Made by a program: the position numbers and the translations under genes
From: Tatumella sp. JGM91
GTDB lineage: Bacteria > Pseudomonadota > Gammaproteobacteria > Enterobacterales > Enterobacteriaceae
Assembly (NCBI RefSeq): GCF_018257575.1
Contig: NZ_JAERJP010000025.1
Coordinates: 1-43,803 of the forward strand
DNA length: 43,803 bases
Reading direction: 5' to 3'
The notes under the pieces: generated by a model
Database searches by the model: none
Told to the model about the DNA's origin: nothing
Seen by the model: only the letters and a program-made list of their open reading frames with translations
In this document: positions 7,843-15,420 of the stretch, piece by piece
Numbering within the stretch: the first letter of the stretch is position 1
Layout of the letters: each line of letters starts with the position of its first letter

Positions 7843-10293
7843 CTATTTACCCTCCAGCGCTGTTAATCGGGAATCAATATCCGTCTGCTTACTGATTGTG
7901 GCTCTTAATATCCAAAGAAGTAATTCCTCTTTCCTGAAAGAATACCGACTGCCGGCAGTTACTGCTTCAGCTTTAACAGTCCCATCCTCAAAGTATTCAG
8001 CGTCAGCTGCTTCCCACTCGTCATAACAAAATGCACCATATAGCGTCCAGTCAAGAGAGTATTTAGTCATGATTGCGATTGCAGCCTGCACGGTAGGACC
8101 ACTATGCAACCTTGCTGTATCACCCTCATCAGACTGCTTAGCTAACCATGTCCATACCCAGGGTAACTGCCCTATCTCATAGAAAGCAGATATTTCTGTG
8201 TCTGATATCGCCCTGGGGTCACTTTTAAGGGTCGCATCAGATGTAGCGATAGTTGAGTTGACAGCAAACACTGTACTAGGTCGCAGTGAAGCACTACCAA
8301 TATTCCCCGCCGCATCAGCGCCTGGTGCTAGACTATATCCAGATATTGCCCACGCCCCTGCTTTATTAGCTAGCCCCAGATATGATGAATCTGTCGCTTT
8401 AATCTGGTTACCATCAGCATTAAGCTGCCATTTAACCACGACATCGCCAAGAATTGACGTATCTGAGTTATACCTTGCAAAAAGGTGACCTAGTTTGTCT
8501 GAGGCAGGTGTTGCGAATAGAGTTGACTCAGTTGTAGCACCTGAAGAAATTTTACCCCGAACCCTGAGCGGCAACCTCTGACCTGTTATAGACTTTAATG
8601 TTCTATCCGGAATCTGAACAAGCAAAGAGTTCGTGTTCAGCACGCTGTCAGTACCACTTACTGCTTTGGCAGGAGAAATGTTGGAGAACACAAAGTTAAT
8701 TGGAGCTTTTGAGGTATCAACATCCCCGCCTGACTCAAAGGTTGTCGAACCGATACTCTGAAAGGTCCCCTCTGACCTAAACCATTCCCATGAAGTCGCA
8801 TGGAATAATAAAATTCCTTCGGCGATAATATCACCAACGGCAGTTTCTACAACAGCTCGTGTAAGGTGAAAAGCGTAGTGGTTACCTTGCGTTGTAGTGG
8901 CTGCACCGTATATTGAAACGTTGAATACATTATTATAAATGTAAGCTAAGTAAGTATAATTAGATTCGCTCGTACCGCGTGATTGGTCGTCATAACCCCT
9001 GAATGCTATCCCACCAAAATGACGAACCCCTACCATGCAGTTTATCCATTTGTTTCCGTGGAATGAGTTATTGCCCAGAGAAACATAGTAATCACCGGCA
9101 ATGGCGCAATGGTCAGAAAAAACATTTTCCATCCAGTTGAACTCGGTGAAGTCATTCTTATCTCTGTTGTTTAACCAGATGCAGCGCTTGAGTTGATAGG
9201 CCCGAACATTTCTCACCACTGAATAACAACAACCTTGAAGTTCTATCGCATTACCAATAGGCGCAGCAGCAGTCTCTGAAGAGTCAGGCTTCGCTATGAA
9301 TGGAACGACGGTTAGGTCTGAAATTCCCCTTGACGATGAGGTTCCCCATCCTTTTCTTACCGAGAAACATGAGACATCTTCTGACGCGGCATCAAATACT
9401 ATTGTAGTACTGTCCATGCCACTACCTTGAAGGAATGAGCCTCGCAAAATCGCATTGTAAATATCTCGCGTGAACTCTCCATCGACATCAACGTAGAGCA
9501 TGTAGTCAGAGCCAGACAAGATGGTTTCACCTTTCTTGTAATAATAGCCAGACATTACTTCAACACGCATATTTCTGTATGAGATTGCAGAATCTACCGC
9601 ATCCTGAAAGGGTTTAGTATTGTCAGTTCCTGTCTTGGTGCTAGTATCAAAGTCAGCGGCTCCACCAAACATCTGTGGGGTCAAGACATTGTTTTCAAAT
9701 ACTCTCTGCCAGTACCATGTTGCTGAAACAACCGCTTTCGTCCCGTTATCTTCCTTTCCTGGTAAGTTTACAGCCCTAAACTTCCCCGCTCCGGTTGATT
9801 GTGGCATCTGAACGGCCCATTGAGAATCTTTATAGTAAGATCTCAGCAAAACCACTTGTCCCTCATACTCTGGCGTTAATTTTTTTAATGATTCATAGGA
9901 ATCAACCTCTCCAATATAACTCGCTCCAAAAGGAGATCTTATTCCACTAAGAATTATCTCAGGGTTTATCTTAGACAAGTCCGGCCAGTAAAACTGCTGC
10001 ACCATATAGCTATCATAAACAGCCATAGAGTAATTCTGAGTGGTTACGAATTTTGATATCTGTCCGTTATAAACCGGATATCCTGCGGAGTTGATAATGA
10101 TTGGCTGCGAAACCTGAACCGTAGTTCCGCTCTCACTTTCAACGTAAACAGGAATTTGGTTCTGCGGTAACGTCGGGTCGGTGTCTGGTATCCCGATAAA
10201 AATCTTGCCGTTTGAGCAAGCCTTAAAAGAGCGCGACATGGTGAACGGTGTAACAGGGTTAGACACCATGATGTTATAGCTATTATCAGCCAT
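7843..10293 (-). CDS. Tailspike with P22 head-binding and S74 domains
   Basis: 816-residue receptor-binding protein, trimeric by analogy. Residues about 1-110 match the P22 gp9 head-binding domain (MVSNPVTPFTMSRSFKACSNGKIFIG, split by me at SRSFKACSNGKIFIG; NQIPVYVE; IINSAGYPVYNGQ). The middle (about 190-560) has the spaced aromatic/glycine pattern of a right-handed beta-helix and no resemblance to the P22 endorhamnosidase. Residues about 690-816 look like a peptidase S74 intramolecular chaperone: ATSDATLKSDPRAI carries the Ser and Asp of the autocleavage site, and the end DIDSRLTALEGK is a typical coiled coil. P22 gp9 (about 667 residues) has no S74 domain. The enzyme activity and the surface polysaccharide it recognises cannot be read from sequence. 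Confidence 0.88.
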   Translation of the reverse strand: MADNSYNIMVSNPVTPFTMSRSFKACSNGKIFIGIPDTDPTLPQNQIPVYVESESGTTVQVSQPIIINSAGYPVYNGQISKFVTTQNYSMAVYDSYMVQQFYWPDLSKINPEIILSGIRSPFGASYIGEVDSYESLKKLTPEYEGQVVLLRSYYKDSQWAVQMPQSTGAGKFRAVNLPGKEDNGTKAVVSATWYWQRVFENNVLTPQMFGGAADFDTSTKTGTDNTKPFQDAVDSAISYRNMRVEVMSGYYYKKGETILSGSDYMLYVDVDGEFTRDIYNAILRGSFLQGSGMDSTTIVFDAASEDVSCFSVRKGWGTSSSRGISDLTVVPFIAKPDSSETAAAPIGNAIELQGCCYSVVRNVRAYQLKRCIWLNNRDKNDFTEFNWMENVFSDHCAIAGDYYVSLGNNSFHGNKWINCMVGVRHFGGIAFRGYDDQSRGTSESNYTYLAYIYNNVFNVSIYGAATTTQGNHYAFHLTRAVVETAVGDIIAEGILLFHATSWEWFRSEGTFQSIGSTTFESGGDVDTSKAPINFVFSNISPAKAVSGTDSVLNTNSLLVQIPDRTLKSITGQRLPLRVRGKISSGATTESTLFATPASDKLGHLFARYNSDTSILGDVVVKWQLNADGNQIKATDSSYLGLANKAGAWAISGYSLAPGADAAGNIGSASLRPSTVFAVNSTIATSDATLKSDPRAISDTEISAFYEIGQLPWVWTWLAKQSDEGDTARLHSGPTVQAAIAIMTKYSLDWTLYGAFCYDEWEAADAEYFEDGTVKAEAVTAGSRYSFRKEELLLWILRATISKQTDIDSRLTALEGK

Positions 10294-10353
10294 TATTTTC
10301 TCCGGGCGAGTGATGGCCTCGCTGTTAAACGATGATTTATAGATTTCAGGTAT

Positions 10354-10374
10354 AAAAAAACCCGCCGAGGCGGG
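10354..10374 (-). terminator. Terminator between ant and the tailspike gene
   Basis: On the minus strand CCCGCC, two bases and GGCGGG form a tight stem followed by seven T residues. It would stop transcripts from the ant promoter before the tailspike gene, leaving the tailspike to antiterminated late transcription. Confidence 0.85.
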
Positions 10375-10407
10375 TTGATTTGAATGTAATCTTTAGGCTT
10401 GAATTGG

Positions 10408-10499
10408 GTTTTACGAAATATTCGTAAAACTACCCATTCTTACGACCTACGAAATTTTCGTAGGTCTCCACTTTTAGTTTTGCACTATTAGTGCAAAAC
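10408..10499. repeat. Three 23-base palindromes in a row
   Basis: Three inverted repeats, each exactly 23 bases, lie at 10408-10430, 10444-10466 and 10477-10499 between ant and the tailspike gene. Arms are 10-11 bases: GTTTTACGAA, GACCTACGAA and GTTTTGCACTA with their complements. The first two share the core TACGAAAT.TTCGTA. None has a U-tract. They could be protein operators, RNA hairpins delaying polymerase, or recombination boundaries flanking an exchangeable tailspike gene. Confidence 0.8.
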
Positions 10500-10516
10500 C
10501 CTTCTCTTGCGTCATC

Positions 10517-11425
10517 CTATACGCCGGTCATTTCGAGGAAGTGCTTGTTGTTTATCCTCAGCTTCTTCAATACGCTCATTTTCCCATCTTCCCATGGTGA
10601 AACATGAATATGCGCCGTTTCCCTTTCCAGTATCCGTCTTACAGCATTTCGTTCCCGGATTGTTTCACGAGGCATTGAACAGTACGCTCCGGCCAGCCTG
10701 TGTTCAGCCGCATGTAAGATTGGTTCAACAGATAGCATGTAATCAGCCATCATATTCGAGTGCATCCACAGCCAGCTCATAGTACAAAGTTCATCATCGG
10801 TGAATTGTTTCTTAACTTTTTGGAGGCTCTCCTGCTTCGGCAGCCATTCGCCTTCAATCACTTTCCCTGCCAGATATTCGACGGCCTCAGCAGTCTGTTT
10901 TGGTGAAAGCTCGTCGATATGCTTAACGTCAAACTCTTTGTGAATCAGCTTATAAACCGCCTGGTATGTCAGTCCGTATTTACCCATGATGCGGTTAACG
11001 ATTCCGCGCAATGGCGTCCTGTCATCAACTGTGCTTTCCGGCTGGCGAACAGCAATTCCTTTATTCCAGTAGTAGTGCAAAGCGGTGAAGCATTCTTCCT
11101 GATAGCGGATCAGAAGGTCGCGGATATCATCACGAACCTTTGCAGGGTTGATACTGAACAACCAACCGTTGAGTTTCTTGAGTGGGATGCACAAAAGCTG
11201 GCGCAGCTTGCTATCACCGGCAACCATATTCATATGAATACAGTTGAATTTATCCATTTGGCGCATGAGTTTCTGCTGCTGAGTTCCCCAGCTCATGCCA
11301 AGATTTTCAACAATCGGCTTCATTGCGACATAAGCAACCCCTGCCGCCATAGCGGTGACAATGTGCTGACCGTGAAAAGGAAGAGAGGTAGTGTTCACTG
11401 CTTCGATAATTGCTATACTGTTCAT
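10517..11425 (-). CDS. ant: P22-type antirepressor Ant
   Basis: 302 residues, the size of P22 Ant (300). The N-terminus MNSIAIIEAVNTTSLPFHGQ and the block PLKKLNGWLFSINPAKV match P22 Ant; these are the P22_AR_N and C domains. In P22 the antirepressor binds and disables the c2 repressor of the same or related phages, promoting the lytic cycle. Gene order (mnt opposite, arc then ant, then tailspike) is exactly that of the P22 immI region. Expression is expected from Pant, held off by Mnt in the lysogen and by Arc after infection. Arc stop and ant start are separated by about 73 bases. Confidence 0.92.
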   Translation of the reverse strand: MNSIAIIEAVNTTSLPFHGQHIVTAMAAGVAYVAMKPIVENLGMSWGTQQQKLMRQMDKFNCIHMNMVAGDSKLRQLLCIPLKKLNGWLFSINPAKVRDDIRDLLIRYQEECFTALHYYWNKGIAVRQPESTVDDRTPLRGIVNRIMGKYGLTYQAVYKLIHKEFDVKHIDELSPKQTAEAVEYLAGKVIEGEWLPKQESLQKVKKQFTDDELCTMSWLWMHSNMMADYMLSVEPILHAAEHRLAGAYCSMPRETIRERNAVRRILERETAHIHVSPWEDGKMSVLKKLRINNKHFLEMTGV

Positions 11426-11498
11426 GTCAATAATTCCTTAGTCGGATTTGTTTGATACCGAGGCCCTGACTGTTCGAGCAGTTGGGGCTTCAACTGTT

Positions 11499-11660
11499 TC
11501 AGGCTTCAATTCGCCCTTCCTGCCTCAAGCTATCCATCACTCTCTTATAAAGCTCAGAGTTTACAGAGCGCCCGTTTTCTTCTGCCACTTTACGAACAGC
11601 ATCCAACGCCTCTTTAGGCCATCGCAGATTGAACTGCGGTAATTTTCTTGCGTCTTTCAT
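11499..11660 (-). CDS. arc: Arc repressor
   Basis: 53 residues from MKDARKLPQF, the same length as P22 Arc. The ribbon strand LPQFNLRWP and the helix segment VRKVAEENGRSVNSE are nearly identical to P22 Arc, so it is a ribbon-helix-helix dimer that shuts down ant transcription during lytic growth. The start at 11660 (minus strand) has GGGAGG upstream; the longer open frame to 11708 runs into the promoter and is not used. It is the first gene of the Pant transcript. Confidence 0.93.
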   Translation of the reverse strand: MKDARKLPQFNLRWPKEALDAVRKVAEENGRSVNSELYKRVMDSLRQEGRIEA

Positions 11661-11672
11661 ACACCTCCCGAA

Positions 11673-11741
11673 TGAACCACCGTGGTTCACTTGAGAATGT
11701 ACTATCACCGTTATAGACTGTCAAGAAAAAATACGGTGATA
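11673..11741. promoter_or_regulatory. immI control region: Omnt, Pant, Oarc, Pmnt
   Basis: A perfect 17-bp palindrome TGAACCAC-C-GTGGTTCA at 11673-11689 resembles the P22 Mnt operator. Pant on the minus strand has -35 TTGACA (11719-11724), a 17-base spacer and -10 TACATT (11696-11701), so its start overlaps the Mnt operator, as in P22. The spacer contains CTAT...ATAG (11702-11716), a candidate Arc operator. On the plus strand TTGAGA (11691-11696), 17 bases and TAGACT (11714-11719) would be Pmnt. Confidence 0.75.
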
Positions 11742-11743
11742 AA

Positions 11744-11995
11744 ATGTCCAGAGAAGACCCACAATTTAAGCTCAGGCTCCCTGCTGATTTAAAATCAAAA
11801 CTTGACCAAAGAGCTAAAATGAATGGCCGCTCTATAAACGCAGAGTTGGTGCAAATTGTGCAAGATGCAATCGCTAAGCCTTCACCTGTTTCTGGTTACC
11901 GGGACGAGGCGGAACGGTTAGCAGATGAGCAATCGGACAAGGTTAAAGATATGGTCTTTGAAACCCTTAAATCCATGTACGGGAGGGAAAAATGA
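11744..11995 (+). CDS. mnt: Mnt repressor
   Basis: 83 residues, nearly the length of P22 Mnt and strongly similar: a ribbon-helix-helix N-terminus (DPQFKLRLPADLKSK, NGRSINAELVQIVQDA), the linker KPSPVSGYRDEAERLADEQSD, and the C-terminal coiled coil that makes the tetramer. Mnt keeps ant silent in the lysogen. It diverges from arc-ant and its last codons overlap the next gene (ATGA), so the secreted Rap1a-type protein is likely co-expressed with mnt in lysogens. Confidence 0.94.
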   Translation: MSREDPQFKLRLPADLKSKLDQRAKMNGRSINAELVQIVQDAIAKPSPVSGYRDEAERLADEQSDKVKDMVFETLKSMYGREK

Positions 11996-12330
11996 TACGA
12001 AAGATTTTCGCCATTATTCTTCTTATTGTTCCTGTAGCTTCATTTGCTGATTTCAGGGCATTACAGACTGGGAATGACCTTCTGTATGATATTCAGCAAG
12101 GAAAGGCTGGTGATAATGCAGCCTCTTTCTATACAACTGGCTACCTCAGGGGAATATCTGACTTTCAAATCATGATCGGATTACTATGCCCTCCTCAGGG
12201 GGCTGACATGAGCCAGTTCACTGATATAGTTCAAGGTTTTTTGATGAATAACCCTACGATAAGAAATGAAACTTCATCTCTTTTATCCTCTGCCGCTTTG
12301 GGGCAGGCCTTTCCATGCAAGAAAAAATAA
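11992..12330 (+). CDS. Secreted Rap1a/Tai-type protein, mnt operon
   Basis: 112 residues with a clear Sec signal peptide (cleavage likely after VASFA, residue 19). The mature part follows the Rap1a/Tai family pattern: GYLRGISD, LLCPPQGADMSQFTDIVQGFLMNNP and the terminal ALGQAFPCK, with two cysteines able to form a disulfide. That family includes periplasmic immunity proteins against Rhs/T6SS amidase toxins but is also common in phages with no defined role. The start overlaps the mnt stop (ATGA), so it is expressed with mnt in the lysogen. It occupies the place of sieA in P22, suggesting envelope-level exclusion of other phages or protection from an envelope toxin; that is inference. Confidence 0.75.
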   Translation: MIRKIFAIILLIVPVASFADFRALQTGNDLLYDIQQGKAGDNAASFYTTGYLRGISDFQIMIGLLCPPQGADMSQFTDIVQGFLMNNPTIRNETSSLLSSAALGQAFPCKKK

Positions 12331-12388
12331 TTTGCACGCTATTGCACCGTGCCAGTGATATGCTGGCAGAAAAATGAGGAGGATGATT

Positions 12389-12616
12389 GTGAATAAATTT
12401 TTAGTTTCTATTTCATTTCTTGCCTTAGCGGGGTGCTCGCAGTCCACTTTGATAAATAGAGATAATGGAAAGAATACCTACCTTGTTGAATGCGGTGCCG
12501 CTTCCTCCTGGAGCGTTTGTTATAACGAAGCAAGCAATGTTTGTCCAAGCGGCTACAGCGATATAGAGCACTCATCTGGCTTTAATCGCAAAGAGATGAA
12601 AGTTAGGTGTAATTAG
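12389..12616 (+). CDS. Small lipoprotein downstream of mnt
   Basis: About 75 residues beginning at a GTG (12389) six bases after GAGGAGG; ATG codons at 12374 and 12383 would lie inside the ribosome site. The N-terminus NKFLVSISFLALAGC is a type II signal peptide with lipobox LAGC. Ser after the Cys predicts outer-membrane sorting. The mature part has three further cysteine-bearing short motifs (VECGAA, SVCYNEA, NVCPSG) plus a terminal RCN. No family was recognised. Position after mnt and the Rap1a-type gene suggests lysogenic conversion of the envelope, for example receptor masking. Confidence 0.65.
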   Translation: MNKFLVSISFLALAGCSQSTLINRDNGKNTYLVECGAASSWSVCYNEASNVCPSGYSDIEHSSGFNRKEMKVRCN

Positions 12617-12636
12617 CCACCATCCTTGGTTGCTTA

Positions 12637-15420
12637 TCAGTATGAACGATCATCAGTTAACGCCGAGAACCAACCAATGATGCCGAACTTAGCTATCCTC
12701 TGCTTCTCTGCAGCAGGTAATGTCCGATAAAACTCCTTCCATGCTGATGTTCTGGCAATGCGACTTTCAGCGCTGGAAACAATCTTATCCTGAACCGGAG
12801 CCGATGGTTTGTTGCGGGCCAGTGACGCCAATCGTTTCCATTCCGGGCTGCTCATTAACTCCTGAACTGCTTCAGAACCGGTTTTCCTTGTCGCCGCTTT
12901 AGCCCCCATCTGTGCAGCAATGGCAGTATTCAGCACCGGCCCAGCGACAGGTACGTGACCAACCACTGTTGCAATGGTCGCCATTTTTCCGTGAGTGGCA
13001 AGCTTATCCAGAAATCCGCCAGGCTGCTCAAATTTATCAAGGAATGATTTCAGTTTTCCGGTGGCCAGATAGTACTGATTTGCTGACTTAACATTGCGGG
13101 CGATCGTGTACATATCCTCAAGCTGACGAACGGTATTAGCAGGCAACTCACGATGTAAAAGCCTGACGCTACCGTTACGCTTTAGAGAACCATAATAATC
13201 GACAAAACCGTTAATATTGTTAGCGAGGTCAGACCGGCTCCCCTTACGCAGCATATCCCGCATTCCTGTAGCGATAAGTTGTGACCGGGTTGCTTTGTCA
13301 GGAACGGCCTGCATAAGCTGGTTGAACGCTTTCGTATTCCCGTTGCTAAGTCCGGTCAAGGCGTTGTGAGCCCGTGCCGTAACATCACCGGACAGGTCTT
13401 TACCCATCAGGGAATATATCCGTTCTTCCATCATCTTACGCTGAGCTGTGACGGCGTTAGCGGCACGAATCTGGTCACCGAAACCCGCCTGCCTTGCCAC
13501 TGCATCACGGTCATCAGAAAGCCTCGAATATAGCGCACTAAGATTGCGCTCTTCTGCACTTCCGAATGGGGTTCCGGCTTTGCTTAACTCAGCTCCTACG
13601 CGACTACGGGCGCTATTGAGTCTTGCGTATGTTGGTGCACCCGCGTCATTTCCCTTCGGAGCCACTTTGTCATACACCCATTTTTCTACAGTAGATAAAT
13701 GCTCGTAACCGCCCTGCTCATCAGCCAGCTGGTCGAGATAATTTCTGGTATTAACGGGATCAACTTCAGCTCTTGCCGGAATGGCATCCTGAACCGGTTT
13801 GTAAAGTGAGTTCTCCTGAGCCTTCAGTGCATTTCTGGTTGTATTGAAATCAGAAACGAACTTGTCATTCATTGAAAGACGGTCAGGCATCGCACCGGCA
13901 TCATCAATTATCTGTGATGCGCGGTTAGAAATCCGGTTAATCGAGTCGCGTCGAACTGCCCCAAGCGCTGATTCATCCTGAGATGCCAGACCCATTTGCA
14001 CCGCTTTAAACGCATCATTCCCGGAGGTGTAAGCCTCAAGCATATCATCAGGATCAAGGTCGAGACGCTTCATTGCATCAGTAACATTCTGGTCTGGCTG
14101 AATGTCATTTATGACCTGCTGAATGCGGCCTTGATTACCAGACTGAGCAGCTCGGGTGTATTGCTGAGCCGTATCCGGAGTTACTCCCGCAGGAGACTCT
14201 GGCGCTGAGCTACTGGCGGCCTGAGGCTGAGCGTTATCCTTAGGTGTCCTGACAGTGTATGGCTGCTGCCGGGGGCTAAAATTATCTGGCTGATTAACTG
14301 AAGGCTGGCTGTAGCCTGGCGGCTGTTGGGTGGCCGCACGATCCGCAGATGCCTGAGGTGATGGTAATGGCTCACTGGCACCGCGTGCATTTTTTATTGC
14401 GCCACGGACCCCATTAAATACCGCCGGAACCGCTCTGGCCGCTGCTGAACCAGCCAGGCCCATACCGGTATTTTCCAGCAACTGAGTCGGATCAATTTGT
14501 CCATCCTGCTGAGACCCCGCCAGTGTACCGACAAGGTTCTCAGACAGCATACTGGCGACCTGGTTTGCTGCCCGCTCCGCTCTGGATGCTCCGACTGCGG
14601 AAGCGGTGGCTGCCGCGGCTTTCTCTGCACCAACACCAGGTACAAGATACGGACCAATTTCCGCACCGAGCTGTGCATATGGGTCTGTTGGTCTGGCACT
14701 TTTAGGCAACTGGAACTGATATACCTGGTCCTGCTTTGGAACACCTACAGCATCCAGAGCCGTATTAACTACACTGCCGGGAATATTTGCTACATTCACA
14801 CCGGCCTGAAGTAGCCCCTTGCCTACCTGCTCAACATTCTGTGCCAGAGTTGGTGGTGCCTGCTCAGGCTCCCATGGCTGCCTGGCTTCCTGGTTCAGAT
14901 AATCCATTTCGCCAGATGATCCGGGTTGTGGCCGCTGCTGCTGCGTCCACTGAGCAAAACGCGGATCATTGATGTAATTTTGAGTTTCCTGTGGCATAGC
15001 GTGGCTCTGGCCGGACTGATATTTCTGAACATTGCCAGGTCCCCAGTTGTACGAAGCGAGTGCGGAAGTAACATCACCCCCGTTCTGCCTGAGCATCTGC
15101 CCCAGGTATTTGCCAGCCGCATCAACCTGCATGTCAGGGTCAGATTTCAGTCGTTCAGGGTTATAACCCATTCCCTTTGCCGTTTCCGGCATTACCTGAC
15201 CAAGGCCAATTGCCCCCTTGGGACTTACTGCGTTCGGGTTACCGCTGGATTCTTTGCTGATTACCGCATTGAGTAATCCAGACGGAATTCCATATTTTTG
15301 CTCAGTAGCAGAAACAACATCGGCACCCTGCTGAGGTGCCGACTGTTGGTAGTTTTGCCACGGTCCGGAAGAATCTCCAGGCTGTGAACTGCTCTGATAG
15401 TTTTCCCACGGACCTGCCAT
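12637..15420 (-). CDS. P22 gp16-type injection protein fused to a lytic transglycosylase
   Basis: 927-residue DNA-ejection protein, last gene of the structural operon, in the P22 gene 16 position. Residues about 36-150 form a soluble lytic transglycosylase (SLT) domain: YGIPSGLLNAVISKESSGNP holds the catalytic Glu, then GAIGLGQVMPETAKGMGYNP and the ASYNWGPGNVQKY motif. A Pro/Gln/Ser-rich linker (about 345-420) precedes a helical C-terminus with a hydrophobic segment near 840-870 (MATIATVVGHVPVAGPVLNTA). P22 gp16 (about 609 residues) has no SLT domain. It should be carried in the capsid, ejected and used to open peptidoglycan and span the inner membrane. Its start overlaps the gp20 stop. Confidence 0.85.
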   Translation of the reverse strand: MAGPWENYQSSSQPGDSSGPWQNYQQSAPQQGADVVSATEQKYGIPSGLLNAVISKESSGNPNAVSPKGAIGLGQVMPETAKGMGYNPERLKSDPDMQVDAAGKYLGQMLRQNGGDVTSALASYNWGPGNVQKYQSGQSHAMPQETQNYINDPRFAQWTQQQRPQPGSSGEMDYLNQEARQPWEPEQAPPTLAQNVEQVGKGLLQAGVNVANIPGSVVNTALDAVGVPKQDQVYQFQLPKSARPTDPYAQLGAEIGPYLVPGVGAEKAAAATASAVGASRAERAANQVASMLSENLVGTLAGSQQDGQIDPTQLLENTGMGLAGSAAARAVPAVFNGVRGAIKNARGASEPLPSPQASADRAATQQPPGYSQPSVNQPDNFSPRQQPYTVRTPKDNAQPQAASSSAPESPAGVTPDTAQQYTRAAQSGNQGRIQQVINDIQPDQNVTDAMKRLDLDPDDMLEAYTSGNDAFKAVQMGLASQDESALGAVRRDSINRISNRASQIIDDAGAMPDRLSMNDKFVSDFNTTRNALKAQENSLYKPVQDAIPARAEVDPVNTRNYLDQLADEQGGYEHLSTVEKWVYDKVAPKGNDAGAPTYARLNSARSRVGAELSKAGTPFGSAEERNLSALYSRLSDDRDAVARQAGFGDQIRAANAVTAQRKMMEERIYSLMGKDLSGDVTARAHNALTGLSNGNTKAFNQLMQAVPDKATRSQLIATGMRDMLRKGSRSDLANNINGFVDYYGSLKRNGSVRLLHRELPANTVRQLEDMYTIARNVKSANQYYLATGKLKSFLDKFEQPGGFLDKLATHGKMATIATVVGHVPVAGPVLNTAIAAQMGAKAATRKTGSEAVQELMSSPEWKRLASLARNKPSAPVQDKIVSSAESRIARTSAWKEFYRTLPAAEKQRIAKFGIIGWFSALTDDRSY

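Noticed and set aside
12720-15276. Many plus-strand frames opposite the gp16-type gene
   Set aside because: All are antisense shadows of one continuous conserved gene; none has a ribosome site or recognisable family.
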